Below the pieces are notes generated by a model. The model was not told where the DNA came from and ran no database searches. It saw nothing but the letters and a program-made list of their open reading frames with translations. The position numbers and the translations under genes are program-made. A stretch of 64,000 nt of DNA from Candidula unifasciata (taxonomy: Eukaryota; Mollusca; Gastropoda; Stylommatophora; Geomitridae): assembly GCA_905116865.2 (NCBI GenBank), contig CAJHNH020000494.1:1135531-1199530 (forward strand), read 5' to 3'. Position 1 is the stretch's first letter. Every line of letters begins with the position of its first letter. This document shows, piece after piece, positions 20,040 to 31,265 of this stretch.

Positions 20040-21650
20040 TATTGATGAATTGGTTTCAGGGAAAGCCCCAGGCAGAGATGAAATTCCTATTTAAATCATC
20101 AGGAGTGGGAAAGAAATTCTAACCCCACACATCCATTAGCTAATAACACTTTGCTGGCAAAAGGGAAAGGTTCCGCAAGATTTCAAAGAGGCAAGCATCA
20201 TAACTATGAACAAGAACAAGGGTGATCAGAGTGACTGCAATAACTACAGGGGAATAACACTGCTGTGTACTGTTGGAAAGTAGTTGCGAGTATTGTTCTG
20301 CGAAGACTCTAGACCCTAGGGAATCGCGTTTACCCAGAGTCCCAGTGGGGTTTTCGTGGGAACCGATCTACCACTGATACGATATTTTCATTACGACAGT
20401 TGCAGGAAAAATGCCGCGAACAAAATCAACCACTGAATGTTGCTTTTATTGATCTTACCAAGGCATTTGATTTGGTTAGTCGAAAAGGTCTGTTCAACGC
20501 ACTGAAGAAGATTGAGTATCCACCTACTCTACTGAGCATTTTTGAGTCGTTCCACACAGGTATGAAAGGCACAATCAACTTTGATGATGTAACATCGAAG
20601 TTTTTAATCAAACATGGGGTGAAGCAGGGATGTGTACTTGCTCCTACCCTCTTTGGAATATACTTCTCACTTCTTTCGACACATGCCTTTCGAGATCAGG
20701 AGGGTGGTATTTTTATTCATTCTCGATCTAATGGCAGCCTTTACAATGCTCACAGGCTGAAGACCAAAACCAGGATAAGAAAGGTACTGATCAGAGAGCT
20801 GCTGTTTGCAGATGATGCCGCAATAACCACCTACTCAGAGGAAAAGCTGCAATGTTTACTATCTGCCTTTGCTAATGCGTGCTGTGAATTTGGACTAACA
20901 GTCAGCAAAAAAAAAGAAGACAAAGGTTATGGTGCAAGGTGTCAATCACAGACCTACAGTCTACATTGACGGTGAAGAGCTTGAGACAGTAGAGCATTTT
21001 ACCTATTTGGGTTCCACAGTGAATAGTAAACTATAGCAGGACCAATAACACAACATCAGGATAGGTAAGGCAGCAACAACAATTAGCAAATTGACAAAGA
21101 GAGTTTGGGAGAACAGAAAGCTCACAATTAAAACAAAAACCCTTGTCTATCAGACTTGTGTTCTCAGCATTCTGCTTTATGGCAGTAAAACTTAACCTAT
21201 TTGCACCTGGAGAGACGGCTTAATAGCTTTCAGATGCGATGCCTAAGAAGAATACTTGGCAGGACAAAATCACAAATACTGAAGTATTTGAAAGAGCAGG
21301 TCCTACAACAGTCTTTTCCATGCCCAGTCTACGAAGGCTCAGGTGGCTGGGTCACACCTGGAGAATGGAGGATGGCAGAGTCCCTAGGGACATCTTTTAT
21401 GGTGAATTAAAGACAGGAAGAAGATGTCGAGGCCAACCTCTACTACGTTAAAAAGATGTGTGCAAGCGGGACATGAATGATACAGGTATTGAGGCGGACT
21501 CATAGGAACAAAATGCCATGGACCGTGTTGTGTGGAAAGGGCATATCAGGAAGGAAATGAGACTAAAGGAAGAAATGATTGCAGAAAGGATGAGAGCTGA
21601 GCGTCTGAAAAGAAACGGATTAAATACAAATGTTGTTAACAATGGTCCTG
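20040..21650 (+). pseudogene. Degenerate LINE reverse transcriptase
   Basis: Blocks in order: SGKAPGRDEIP, DCNNYRGITLL, LQEKCREQNQPLNVAFIDLT KAFDLVSRKGLF, GVKQGCVLAPTLFGIYF, ELLFADDAA, TYLGSTVNSKL, TLVYQTCVLSILLYGS, LRRLRWLGHTWRMEDGRVPR and a final block around 21420-21640. The longest open part is 20400-20969. Frameshifts and stops are frequent from 20940 on. The clade is not assigned; it is clearly different from the RTE at 17969. Confidence 0.92.
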
Positions 21651-21686
21651 AAATCCTATGCTATCATTGTAAAAACTTTTCTTGAC

Positions 21687-21711
21687 AAGTGGGGGGGGGG
21701 GGGGGGTATTG
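21687..21711. repeat. G run of about 17
   Basis: Homopolymer at the edge of S10 sequence. Confidence 0.9.
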
Positions 21712-22080
21712 CTAGTCACACTCGCCATCGCCATGGGCTGTGAGTCTCGTACCTCCTCATAGCGCAATATAACACTCTCGTCTGGAAAGACGGAAAGGTT
21801 CCAATGAAGGAATGGACACTGAAAACTGAGAACCTTACGTACAACGTCACTACATCTAAAGTGAGAATTGAGGTGGAAGCAGTAACGACAACCTTCCCAT
21901 GGCTTGAGAGCAACACAGCCCGACATGATTGTAAACGACTCACAGAACACACCTACGAAATGAGTGGTGTGCATCAATTGATGAGACAGACCAGGAGCAT
22001 ACCATGGATTTTCTTGTCCAGGCTATTAGGGTATGACGCCCCTCTGAGCGGTGAGCTACTTTTACGATAAACTGGACGTG
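21712..22080 (+). pseudogene. S10 block plus RNase H LINE fragment
   Basis: 21712-21800 carries CACTCGCCATCGCCATGGGC and CGCAATATAACA, shared with 27900-27985. It then encodes TTSKVRIEVEAVTTTFPWLE and, after a deletion, LLGYDAPLSGELLL, matching the two halves of the RNase H family. Confidence 0.75.
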
Positions 22081-22430
22081 GTGACACTGCCGTCTTAAAA
22101 GCCTCATAGGCCCCTGTTCAAACCATTATGCTGGGGCCCCAACGACAAGACTCATACTCACAGGAAAGAAATGTTTATTTATAACGAGTTACTTGACAGA
22201 CATAGATAAGCAAGTTGCCAGCAGGCCTGTGCGTTAAGATGTTCCCGCCTGGTGAAGGCTCAATGGGGTCAAACGGATAGTGCAATAGAACAGAGAATCC
22301 ATACATTGAAAGACGAATTCAATGGGGGTGGGGGTGGGGGGGGGGGATACTAGAAGTTCTGAAAGATCTTTAACCATGAGGATGGAACAGGAGGACTTTA
22401 ATCAAGCTACAACTAGTACTTTTAGACGTG
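22081..22430. other. Intergenic with G run
   Basis: G-rich run at 22323-22347; nothing else recognised. Confidence 0.5.
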
Positions 22431-22444
22431 GACTCCTCCTGGTT

Positions 22445-22705
22445 TGGAGTCGCTGTGGCGGAGCGGCTAAACGCTCGCCGCTGATCGGAAGGTCGTGGAT
22501 TGTCTCCCCGGCGGAACCTGCCTTTTTTTTTTCAAAAATGACCTTGGCTCCCAGGTCGACCCAGCCTTGAGCGGATACCGGGTGCAGTCCCGGGAAGTAA
22601 AGGCGACTGGCTTGGGGCTGACATCACCCTTCTTGTGTCAATGGGTCTATAAAATATAGGTCTAGCCCTATTTGCCCAAAAGCGTAAAAAAGGGTCCTTT
22701 AGTTT
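22445..22705 (+). mobile_element. S2 SINE, full length
   Basis: 13-bp duplication ACTCCTC(C/T)TGGTT at 22432-22444 and 22706-22718. Box A TGGCGGAGCGG is a perfect match to the polymerase III consensus and box B is GTCGTGGATTGTCTCC. The body and the GGGTCCTTTAGTTTACT end match 4974-5235. Confidence 0.88.
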
Positions 22706-22794
22706 ACTCCTCTTGGTTAGGGGACGGAGTACGTGAGGGAATTCCCCCGTGCATTGATGTCAATTCTTGATTCATTCTTTCATTCATTCGTAGT

Positions 22795-23120
22795 GTGTTG
22801 GCTTACGACCTACGTGGCCGGCGTTAGCTGTTAGCTGACGGGCCACGTTAGCTTAGTCGATAAGAGGCTCGCTTTCAAATCCAGCTGCGACTCGCTGCAG
22901 CCCACGGTCGGTGTTCGAAATCATGCGGCTCCGGGGTTCACCCAGACTCTAGGAAATGGGTACCAGAGTTGACACTCTGGGGTAAATGGAGGAACGTCGC
23001 TGTAGCTACAGAGTTATGTGTGAACGGCGACACAGGCGGACAATTTTTATCAGCTGTCCGTTCTGGTAGCAGAGCACTTATGGTTTATAACCGTGTGCAA
23101 TGATGCTGGTTCACATCTCT
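22795..23120 (+). mobile_element. S6 tRNA-like SINE, single copy
   Basis: Box A-like TTAGCTTAGTCGATAAGAGG and box B GGTGTTCGAAATC about 55 bp apart. The body contains CCGGGGTTCACCCAGACTC-like sequence and a final TTTACCTTTACC. Confidence 0.5.
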
Positions 23121-23407
23121 CGACTTTACCTTTACCTTGAAGGTGTGTCACTCACAACACATTAGTGTGTTGGAATCAAGGAGTAGGTGTGCTGTGCTAA
23201 CTTTTCGCGTAAACCGATGTATGTATGTGTCATTTTCTCTTATAAGGGGATAGTTTAACCTTTGGATTTCCCCGAGTGGGTTCTGGGGCTCAGTTTTGGA
23301 GAGCAAAGAACAGGCCCACTACTCCACAGCTTTGAGAACAATGCCAGTAGAGTGAATCAAATTACTGTGTAGCGATTGTATGCTTGTTTATAACGTGTTA
23401 CACCTGG

Positions 23408-23612
23408 ATCCTTTGCGTAGTTGGTTAAAGCTGACTTCGAGGCGACTGGATGACGAACTCCTTGTGGTCCGAGTTCACGCCCGGGGGTAGGCAGAAAAGC
23501 CACATTTTCCCATATTTACGGTACCTATCATAGAATCAAGGCCGAAGGGTTGCGGTATCCATAGTACCGAGCTAAAAGTTAACAACTCGTGGTGATACTA
23601 AAAAAAAAAAAA
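23408..23612 (+). mobile_element. S5 SINE, tRNA-derived
   Basis: Shares GACGAACTCCTTGTGGTCCG, AGAAAAGCCACAT, ATTTACGGT, AAGGCCGAA.GGTTGCG and GTTAACAACTC with 47612-47815. Box B is GAGTTCACGCCC. It ends in poly(A). Confidence 0.85.
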
Positions 23613-24034
23613 GTGTTACCAACAAGAAAATTGTGAAAGCTGGTGTGTGTAGAATCACCCACATCATTAGGAGCCTCTAGGGCGGGTATGATCGTTCATG
23701 GTTATCCACAACCTCAATTCTCCAACAGCATGTATCATCTGTTCAGGTGCAGACCCACACCACCTCTAACAAAAGATCGAAGCTTCTCTCTTGGTCTTCC
23801 TCTGTCTCTCTTTCCACAAATCTTTCAGTGTCCCTCTTCTCATAACACCGTCCGAAAATAACCACTTTCTCTTTCTGATGTCTGTGATAGGTCTTCGCCT
23901 TTACTAAACATTCGCCTTTACTAAACATTCGCCTTTACTAAACATTTGGCTTAACACAATTGTGCTGTCAAAGGACTTTTAAACGTTCTTCTAAAAACAA
24001 CCCTATCTCTTATTCCTCAAGAAAGGTTTGAACA
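23613..24034. other. Intergenic; small triplicate TTCGCCTTTACTAAACA
   Basis: Three near-perfect 17-bp copies at 23895-23945. Otherwise nothing. Confidence 0.6.
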
Positions 24035-24480
24035 AAGGTAGTAACCCTTAAATGCTCTGTTCTTCTTCTAACTCAAGTCTTGAGTTCGAAGAAGCTCAAC
24101 ACAGTGCATAGGCTCTGTAGCACCGGCGAGGATCCTGAAATACTTTGGGTAGATTTTTAACTCCAAATTTTTACCCGGGCAGCGCCGTTAGGCTACTCTT
24201 TTCGATTTCCAAAGGGATTTTTTACGTGCGCAACAATGCACAGGGGCGTCCGATCTCACTACCCAGAGACCAAGGAAATTACTAGAAGTCTTAAGTCCAC
24301 TTGAAAAAATCCGAACCCGCAGCCTCTGGCACTCGAGGCGGAAACCTTGCTGCGAGACCACGCAGCCCCCTGCCTCAAGAAATTGTATGGCGTGTCTATA
24401 ATTTGTCCACTGTTCGCAGTGCGAATAATCAATGTGTAGGAGTGGGTAATATATAGCGGCTCGGCGCTCTTGGGCTCGAA
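24035..24480 (-). mobile_element. S4 SINE, second copy, with tRNA-like head
   Basis: Minus strand: GGGGGCTGCGTGGTCTCGCA head, box B CTGCGGGTTCGGATTT. Body shares GTTAAAAATCTACCCAAAGT and GGGCAGCGCC (inverted) with 15500-15860. Longer than that copy, with about 80 bp between body and head. Confidence 0.75.
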
Positions 24481-24559
24481 CACGCATCGAAGTCGATTAT
24501 TTCATGATCTTAGTTTTCAGGTCGACCCAATCTAAATTGAGTACCAGGTAATGTCCTGC

Positions 24560-24840
24560 AGACTGGAGACGGCATGAAAACGGTCATCTATTTTCTCCAT
24601 AGCCATATGTTAAAACTATATAACTCATTATTATCAGGTGCTTTGTACAACGTCGCTCTTATCACAGTCTGCCTGAAGGAAACCAGGTCTCTTGCCAGCT
24701 TTCCTGCCTTGTGCTCTTTCATATTCAAAGAGCCACGTATACCTTGTGTCCATATTTGTGTTGGTCGGCCCCTGCCAATCCATCCTAGTACCATGCCTCA
24801 TGCTATTTTTTTTCCAATCTGCTTTTGCGCTTGATATCAC
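24560..24840 (-). pseudogene. LINE C-terminal fragment
   Basis: Minus strand encodes MDWQGPTNTNMDTRYTWLFE in one frame and GRGRPTQIWTQGIRGSLNM, EHKAGKLARDLVSFRQTVI in the other. It is the GRP..IW..GI.. C-terminus of an RTE-like LINE with a frame break. Confidence 0.75.
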
Positions 24841-24920
24841 CAAAATATTTCAGCTTCCGAGACAAAATGCAGTTTATTATCCAATCTTTCTGCACACATA
24901 ACTACATAGCTACAAAGTTA

Positions 24921-24924
<4 letters not shown>

Positions 24925-24975
<51 letters not shown>
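24925..24975. repeat. (TA)n microsatellite
   Basis: About 25 TA units. Confidence 0.97.
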
Positions 24976-24976
<1 letters not shown>

Positions 24977-25479
24977 GATTTTTCACCATGTCTAAGCCAT
25001 ATCTATCTTTTACCCTTTGATAACATTTGCCAGTGATTACCACTTTACATAAAAATCACAGACCAATAAAGTTTATTGTCAGTAACTGAGGAATTAGAAC
25101 AACATCAATAATTATTTTTAAAAAAACATCTACATAATGTTTTTAATATATGAGGAAACTTTAAATGGACTGAGCTGTTACACAATTTGGCAACCAACCA
25201 TTAAGCTTTCTAGACACTGTTTTCTTATGACTATCACAGAACATAGGAGAAGACATTTCTTCCATCAACATTTCATTGTTCAGAAGATCAGAAAATATTT
25301 CCATCCTCTCTTAATCGACTGAGCAAATCACACGAAAATAATCCCAGTAATCGCATGAACATTAAAAATAACAATCTGAACATGCGATTCATCATAATGA
25401 CTCTCTCGATCACTAATCTGTCTCCACTACCATACATTAATCCACTATTGTCGCACATCTCTTTCCGCTATTACCACAC
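24976..25479. other. Intergenic, AT-rich, nothing seen
   Basis: No repeat or gene recognised. Confidence 0.55.
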
Positions 25480-25680
25480 ACTTCTACACCACAAATGAAC
25501 ATATCCACACTGCCACCACACATCTCCCTCAAACCACCACACATCTTCCCACAACCACATCTCTCCACAACCACCACACATCTCCCTCAAACCACCACAC
25601 ATCTCCCCAACGCCACATCTCTCCACAACCACCACACAACTCCCCACAAGACCACATATATCCCCACAACCAACACATAA
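25480..25680. repeat. C/A-rich tandem repeat, period about 21-24
   Basis: About eight imperfect copies of CCACCACACATCTCCC with CACAA or TCAAA spacers. Confidence 0.85.
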
Positions 25681-25932
25681 AGAAACACTTGTTGAGAACC
25701 ATATCATGACAGACCCCAGTAACCATGAACATTTCATTGTATCAATGTGCGTTTGGAACTTTGGAGAACAGAAAACCACAGAGATAATATTATAGCATTA
25801 CAGTTATCCTTGTACGGTTACATAAAACTATCATTGTCACCAGGGCCGTATTTAGAATACATGCAACCCTCGTTCAGTCATTTATCCCCCCCCCCCCCTC
25901 TTCTTCTTACCATCAGTAATTGTACCATTACA

Positions 25933-26097
25933 GTCGAGTTCACTTAAGTCGAACTCGGATAAGTCGAATTTCGGTTGAGTCGACGTGACCAGTTTAGTCC
26001 GGGCAATTTTCTCTATTGTGTCTGGATAAGTAGAAATCCTGATGAGTGGAAGCATTTTCTTAGGTCCCTGCCACTTCTGCTTATCCAGACTCGACTG
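25933..26097. mobile_element. pogo/Tigger-like MITE
   Basis: Begins ACAGTCGAGTTCACTTAAGT and ends CTGCTTATCCAGACTCGACTGT, giving inverted termini ACAGTCGAGT. CAGTCGAGT termini with (A)AGTCGAA motifs are typical of Tigger/pogo non-autonomous elements. The TA target duplication is not clear on the right side. Confidence 0.65.
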
Positions 26098-26229
26098 TGC
26101 TATTGTAAGGCCAGGATGCTAATCTAACGTGCATTTCACAATGATCAAAGTCAAAATAATATAACTACAAGTTATATTTTGCTCCCCAGAAAATTGTGCA
26201 GCCCAGTGCAGCAGCATAGGTTGCCCATG

Positions 26230-26640
26230 CTTAAATGAATGAATGAACTGGCTACACTAGGGATATCCACATACATGCTCCATCCCCTTCTTCAGTAGCC
26301 AACGAAGAGTCGACACGCTAATAGAACCAGCTGCAACCTGACTGAAAGTCAACCTATGTCTCTTCCCCTCTTCCTCCTCCTCCTCCTCCAGCGCTGAATA
26401 AATATCTTCCACCCCGCCCGTCGAATAAGTCTTTCAGTGTATGGGTTCTCTGTCTCTTTTTCTATTGCCATTTGATCCCAGAGAGCCTTCCCCATGTCCA
26501 CTTTATCAAAAAGTAGCTCACCTCTCAGAGGAGTGGAGGCAGCTAAGCTATCAGCTTGCTCATCACCTCGCACTCCTGAATATGCTGGACAGAAACTCCA
26601 AGAAATGAAATGAGCCTGATCTGACTCTCCTCAAGTTATG
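26230..26640 (-). pseudogene. RNase H LINE fragment, 3' part
   Basis: Minus strand encodes RGDEQADSLAASTPLRGELL FDKVDMGKALWDQM, then SGRV-like sequence and VAAGSISVSTLRW with MEHVCGYP near 26265. A GA-rich stretch (26375-26395 on the opposite strand) interrupts it. Confidence 0.75.
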
Positions 26641-26849
26641 CAAGCCGCTCTGCCTGCAGGACACCAGTTTCAATGTCCCCAAATACAGCCCTGATCATAA
26701 TCATAATCCTGTTAAGATAAAACCAATGACCCGGCTGATTGATGCATCAAATTGACATGAAATGTTACGAAATACGTCATTCACTTTTCTCATATTTTTA
26801 CTGATTGAAGATAAAAGCATATATAGCAGCAGCTAAATATTATGTGTCA

Positions 26850-27000
26850 ACACTAGGAGTGTCAACCTGGCACTCTAGGATACGAGGAAATGACGGAATT
26901 GATTGGCTTGCTGGCAGGGCCACAGTAGGTACAGGACAAGCAAAGGACTGTGCTGATACTCTCAATGCTCTCAGGTGGTATGACGAGTCAATAATTCAGA
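26850..27000 (+). pseudogene. RNase H LINE fragment, opposite orientation
   Basis: Encodes HSRIRGNDGIDWLAGRATVG TGQAKDCADTLNALR, the GN..AD.LA box and following helix of an RNase H domain. Confidence 0.6.
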
Positions 27001-27364
27001 CAGTCGGCAACATTCAAAATACTACAAAGACTTCAGGTCAAAAGAGGTACTGCTACACATGAACACTATACAGGTAGTCAGAAAAGAATAGTAAACCAAC
27101 ATAGAACTGGGGTTATCAGTTGCCACACACTGAGATCTGAGCGTTAATGGACATGTCCAATGCGCTGTAAATATAATATATTGATTAAATAACTAGCTTG
27201 AGATGTGTTGATGGCGCATCTTTCCTGTATTGGATGTACAAACAATGAGCGGTGTTTTAATGGCATCCGTAAAAAAAAAACAAATTATATGTTTACTGCC
27301 TCTTGCCGTGGCATTTTGGTGAAAATTATGTTGAAAAATAAAGGGATAGTCTTTCTCATTCGGT

Positions 27365-27437
27365 GGTGTGCAGATCCGTCAGTGGTGTGCCGATCCGTCA
27401 GTGGTGTGCCGATCCGTCGGTGATCTGCAGATCCGTG
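27365..27437. repeat. 19-bp tandem repeat, 4 copies
   Basis: Unit GTGGTGTGC(A/C)GATCCGTCA. Confidence 0.9.
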
Positions 27438-27477
27438 AGTGTTCACTAATTCTTTCAGCCCCAGATAATGCTGAATT

Positions 27478-27690
27478 CCTCTTCTCCTTCTTCTTTACAA
27501 TCACCGGCTGTAACCTTCTGTGGAAAGTTCTGGTTGTTCGTCCACTTATCGACTTTAGTCTTGCTCCAGAACCTGAGTGTTGTGTACACATCCGTTTTAC
27601 AGATCTGGCTTATTTGTAAGCAGGCTCATGATTCCTTGCCCCATCAGGCAGACGCACTCTGACTTTGAAGGATAGGAAAGGAGCTCCCAC
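27478..27690 (-). mobile_element. S1 SINE-like repeat
   Basis: Reverse S1: TTCTTTACAATCACCGGCTG, GGAAAGTTCTGGTTGTTCGT, TTGCTCCAGAACCTGAGTG, TTTACAGATCTGGCTTATT, CCTTGCC. Truncated before the 5' region. Confidence 0.8.
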
Positions 27691-27899
27691 AGGTGAACAG
27701 ACAGAGCGAAGCAATGCTTTTCTTACTCAGCAGCTTCTGCAGCCTGCTTTGTTCAAACCGTACTGATGTTACCTTTCCTTTGGAGTAAACAAGGCAGGCC
27801 AAGAGAGATATCATGATGCATAGACAACATATGGTCTCTACAATACTGCACAGGCTTTGCGATATGGAGAGGATAAATTTCATCTCTGGGTTTTCTTAA

Positions 27900-28132
27900 C
27901 GTGGGAGGATTTTACTAGTCACACTCGCCATCGCCATGGGCTGTGTATCCAATGTCTCCTCACAGCACAATATAACAATATCATTGAAAAGACGGAAAGA
28001 TGGAAAGGTGGAAAGATGGAAAGGTGGAAAGATGGAAAGATGGAAAGACGGAAAGGTGGAAAGATGGAAAGGTGGAAAGATGGAAAGGTGGAAAGATGGA
28101 AAGATGGAAAGGTGGAAAGATGGAAAGGTGCC
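27900..28132. repeat. S10 block and 8-bp purine array
   Basis: 27900-27985 matches 21712-21800. From GAAAAGACGGAAAG it expands into about 18 units of GGAAAG(A/G)TG. In the S10 copy at 21785 the seed GGAAAGACGGAAAGG occurs once. Confidence 0.85.
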
Positions 28133-28194
28133 AAGAAACAGATTAGTAAACAAGAAACATACCCACTGCACTTTTGATCAGTTCAATGCTGGTA

Positions 28195-28440
28195 TCATCA
28201 TTGGCATCTGTGGCTGAGGCATGGCAAACACGCTTCGTAGTGCCGGGTTCGATCCCAGCTGCAGGGGATTCGTGCAGACCCACCTTGCCTTGGTTTTGAT
28301 AAGTGAACCAGAGTCAACAGTAGTATTGGAAGCCAACTTTTCAGAGACAATGGCAAACTACTGACCGTAAATTTGCCTAGAAAAACCATGACACTGGAAT
28401 CATCAACAAGGAATCTTCTCATTGGTTAATGGGGCAGGCT
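28195..28440 (+). mobile_element. S3 SINE, tRNA-derived
   Basis: Box A TGGCTGAGGCATGG and a perfect box B GGGTTCGATCCC. It is followed by the conserved block AATGGCAAACTACTG and GTAAATTTGCCTAGAAAAAC. Other copies at 58600 and 62110. Confidence 0.88.
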
Positions 28441-28529
28441 ATCCCACCACTGCCAAATAGGTTCACTGATAATAAACCAAAAAACAAAATTAGTAACCAT
28501 ATAATTCTTATGCCTTCACCAATAAAAGT

Positions 28530-28585
28530 TGGGATGTTGTGTTGTGGTTTACAGCTAGGCTGCAATATTTTTGTTACAATGTAGT
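28530..28585 (-). repeat. S9 fragment
   Basis: GTTGTGTTGTGGTTTACAGC and TAGGCTGCAATATT, inverse of the S9 core. Confidence 0.55.
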
Positions 28586-29109
28586 ACTATCATCTGTACA
28601 AATAGAAAGAGCAGAAGTCAGGTATGTGCGCTATTTTTTTGCATCTTGCACATAAAACATATTTAAATCTACTCCCAGTTGTTACCATGGAATATTTTAG
28701 TAGTTTCCATTTTTTTTTTACTAGACTTTGATCAGTCAAAGAAAAAACAATATGGCGACATTTTGGGAACATTCTGTGGCATATGAACCCCAGTCATCAC
28801 ATCAATAGTTCCAGCCACCACACTCCTTTTTTAAAACCAAAAACAAATATTTAGTCAAAACATGCTGAAGAAATCTGGCTTCTCCCATAGTCACATCTAC
28901 AATGAACCCTATGTAATGTGTGAATGATGGAGAAGGAAAATAAGAAAAGATGACCGGAGCATACAAAATTTGCCGACTTCATGAACACTGTCTAGCGCAG
29001 GGGTTTTCATTATTTTCAGGACGCCCCCCCCCCCCACCCCGAATATATCATAAGCCCTCAACCCCACCCCCCCCCCCCCCCCAACATCCTCCTCCCTCCA
29101 CCCCAATAT
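28586..29109. other. Intergenic; hAT-like terminus next to C runs
   Basis: CAGGGGTTTTCATTATTTTC at about 28999 looks like a hAT 5' end but is followed by C runs at 29026-29036 and 29067-29082, and no matching right end was found. Confidence 0.4.
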
Positions 29110-29637
29110 TGAAAAGAACTGCCTATGATAACAAAAACGTCCTCGACTGAAAGCCAACTGCAGAGAGTCCAACACACTTTTGTCCTGCACATTTACATTG
29201 AAAAATACTGCTCATGACAACAAAAACGTCCTCGACTGAAAGCCAACTGCAGAGAGTTCAACACACTTTTGTCCTGCACATTTACATTGAAAAAAAAACT
29301 GCTCATGATAACAAAAACGTCCTTGACCGTAAGCCAACTGCAGAGTCCAACACACTTTTGTCCTGCACCTTTACATTGAAAAGAACTGCTCATGATAACA
29401 AAAACGTCCTTAACTGAAAGCCAACTGCAGAGTCCAACACACTTTTGTCCTGCACCGTTACATTGAAAAAAACTGCTCATGACAACAAAAACGTCCTCAA
29501 CTGAAAGCCAACTGCAGAGTCCAACACACATTTGTCCTGCACCTTTACATTGAAAAAACTGCTCATGACAACAAAAACGTCCTTGACTGAAAGCCAACTG
29601 CAGAGTCCAACACACTTTTGTCCTGCACCTTTACAAT
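29110..29637. repeat. Minisatellite of about 86-92 bp, 6 copies
   Basis: Units contain ACTGCTCATGA(C/T)AACAAAAAC, GTCCT(C/T)GACTGAAAGCCAAC and ACTTTTGTCCTGCAC. Copies start near 29114, 29206, 29297, 29383, 29470 and 29556. The array abuts the LINE C-terminal fragment at 29640. Confidence 0.93.
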
Positions 29638-29639
29638 GC

Positions 29640-29815
29640 AGGCTTCTTCCAATGCGTCTCTTGATAGTGTCAGCCCACAGGTACCATTGTCTTCCTCTTG
29701 CATGCCTGTCGTCCAGCTAAAGTTAAAAGTTGAGGGCATCGGCTTCACTGCACCACATTTTACCTCATCTGGCTCAGTTTCTCTCCGTGGAACGGCTAGA
29801 TGTTTGTCAGCAGTG
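29640..29815 (-). pseudogene. LINE C-terminal fragment
   Basis: Minus strand encodes LDDRHARGRQWYLWADTIKR RIGRSLH, equivalent to KRARGG.YKWEDSIKRWTGSSL in the copy at 57990-58250. Confidence 0.75.
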
Positions 29816-30044
29816 TCTCATTAAGCACAAACCTTATACCTCCACCAACGATCACCTGAAATCTATATTTAAAAAACAGCACTTGTGAACTAACAGAGAA
29901 GTCCGTGAAACAAACCCATGACCTTTAGATTGTGAGGTGAACGGCTTTACTACTTTGCCATAAAGACTTTCTCATCCCTCCAGCACATCCTTTAATCCTT
30001 GAACAAACAGCAGTGACTGTTATGTTTTCAAAGTTTACTAACTG
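29816..30044. other. Possible decayed tRNA-like SINE (minus strand)
   Basis: TGGCAAAGTAGTAAAGC and GGTCATGGGTTTGTTTC on the minus strand resemble boxes A and B, weakly. Confidence 0.3.
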
Positions 30045-30365
30045 TATATCAAAAGAGCCGCCCAGATGTTTTTAAAAAGATGAGGTCTGGAAGACAACTC
30101 TTCACAAATATCACAAAGAGAAAGTCGTCATATTTTGGTCACGTTATCAGAAGAAGAAAACTGGACATTTCTGTACCACTGGAAAGATCTGTGGAAAAGC
30201 TGACAGGGGAGGACAACGCTCAATAATTCTTGTCAGGCTTTTGTCATGTCATGGAGACAATGTGTCAACACACAAACTGGTGTGCATGGTGTTGAAAAGT
30301 GCAGATTGTAGCGAGGCAGATTACCTAAGCCAGTTGGCATGTCACTTCGAAATGATGATGATATT
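30045..30365 (+). pseudogene. LINE C-terminal fragment
   Basis: Encodes SYFGHVIRRRKLDISVPLER and LTGEDN. It ends GAAATGATGATGAT-like, a short-repeat tail. Confidence 0.65.
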
Positions 30366-30599
30366 AACTAACTGAACTTGATCATTCCCAGTCAAATGCA
30401 GTATTTCACAGGATAAACAATATTCTTTATAATCTTATTTGCTAACTGAGATGAGAAAGAACATTTGAAAGAGGTACTACATAGAAGAAATCTAAGAACA
30501 AATGTTTTAAAAGAATACTAAATCTCAACTGGACAGTTTCAGATGCAATAGGAAAATAAGACAAAAGACCAAGTAACATAATGTATCCAGTTTTATAAG

Positions 30600-30870
30600 A
30601 AAGTGCCGCTGGAACTACATCAGCCATGCACTCAGAATGGATACGACCAGACTTTCCTATCAAGTCCTCATATGGACCTGGAAGGGAACCGAAAATGGGG
30701 AAGACCAAGAGAGACCACGTGTAGAACCATCAGCAGGGGCAGATCAACTAAGGGCCTAACAAATATCCAAGACCTACAACAGGTGGCAATGAACATCCAG
30801 ACATGGAGAGCTATGACCTCTGCTCTACACGCCCCCCCCCCCCCCCCCAAGACCCAAAAGGAAAGACTGA
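30600..30870 (+). pseudogene. LINE C-terminal fragment
   Basis: Encodes KWGRPRETTCRTISRGRSTK, then LQQVAMNIQTWRAMTSALHA. This is the RGRP..TW..., A.DR..W..L..ALC pattern. A C run (30833-30849) follows. Confidence 0.75.
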
Positions 30871-30904
30871 CTAAATAGAAACTGATGTACAAAAGTGAAA
30901 TACA

Positions 30905-31185
30905 GCCAGCCAGCTCACCAGACCCACTGCTCCCCCCCCCCCCCCCCCCTAACCTCAACAAGCATGTCGTTGGTGGTGACTTATTAGGAGTGTTCCTTCA
31001 AAGTCAGAGCATCTGCCTAAGAGGCAAGAAACCAACAGCCTGCATGCCAAAAAAGAAAAGCCAGATCTGTAAAGGGGATGTGCATGCAAAAGTCAAGATC
31101 TGGATCAAGACCAAAGTCTGGGAGTGGACGAACAACCAGAACTATCAGTTGTAGTTTACAGCCATCAATGCTAAGAAGAAGAAGA
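30905..31185 (+). mobile_element. S1 SINE-like repeat with expanded C run
   Basis: ACCCACTGCT then 18-19 C (30931-30949), AACAAGCATGTCGTTGGTGG, TTATTAGGAGTGTTCCTTCA, AAGTCAGAGCATCTGCC, AGCCAGATCTGTAAA, ending AGAAGAAGAAG. Confidence 0.85.
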
Positions 31186-31265
31186 CAGGATGAAGAATAT
31201 TCTGTGCAAGCTCATCTCTCAACTGACGTGAAAGAAAATACAGAGGAGCTACATAAAGCCTGATG

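Noticed and set aside
22445..22530. Possible functional tRNA gene
   Set aside because: Good box A, but the cloverleaf does not close and the sequence continues into the S2 SINE body with a target duplication. The same holds for the heads at 28200, 47620 and 59900.
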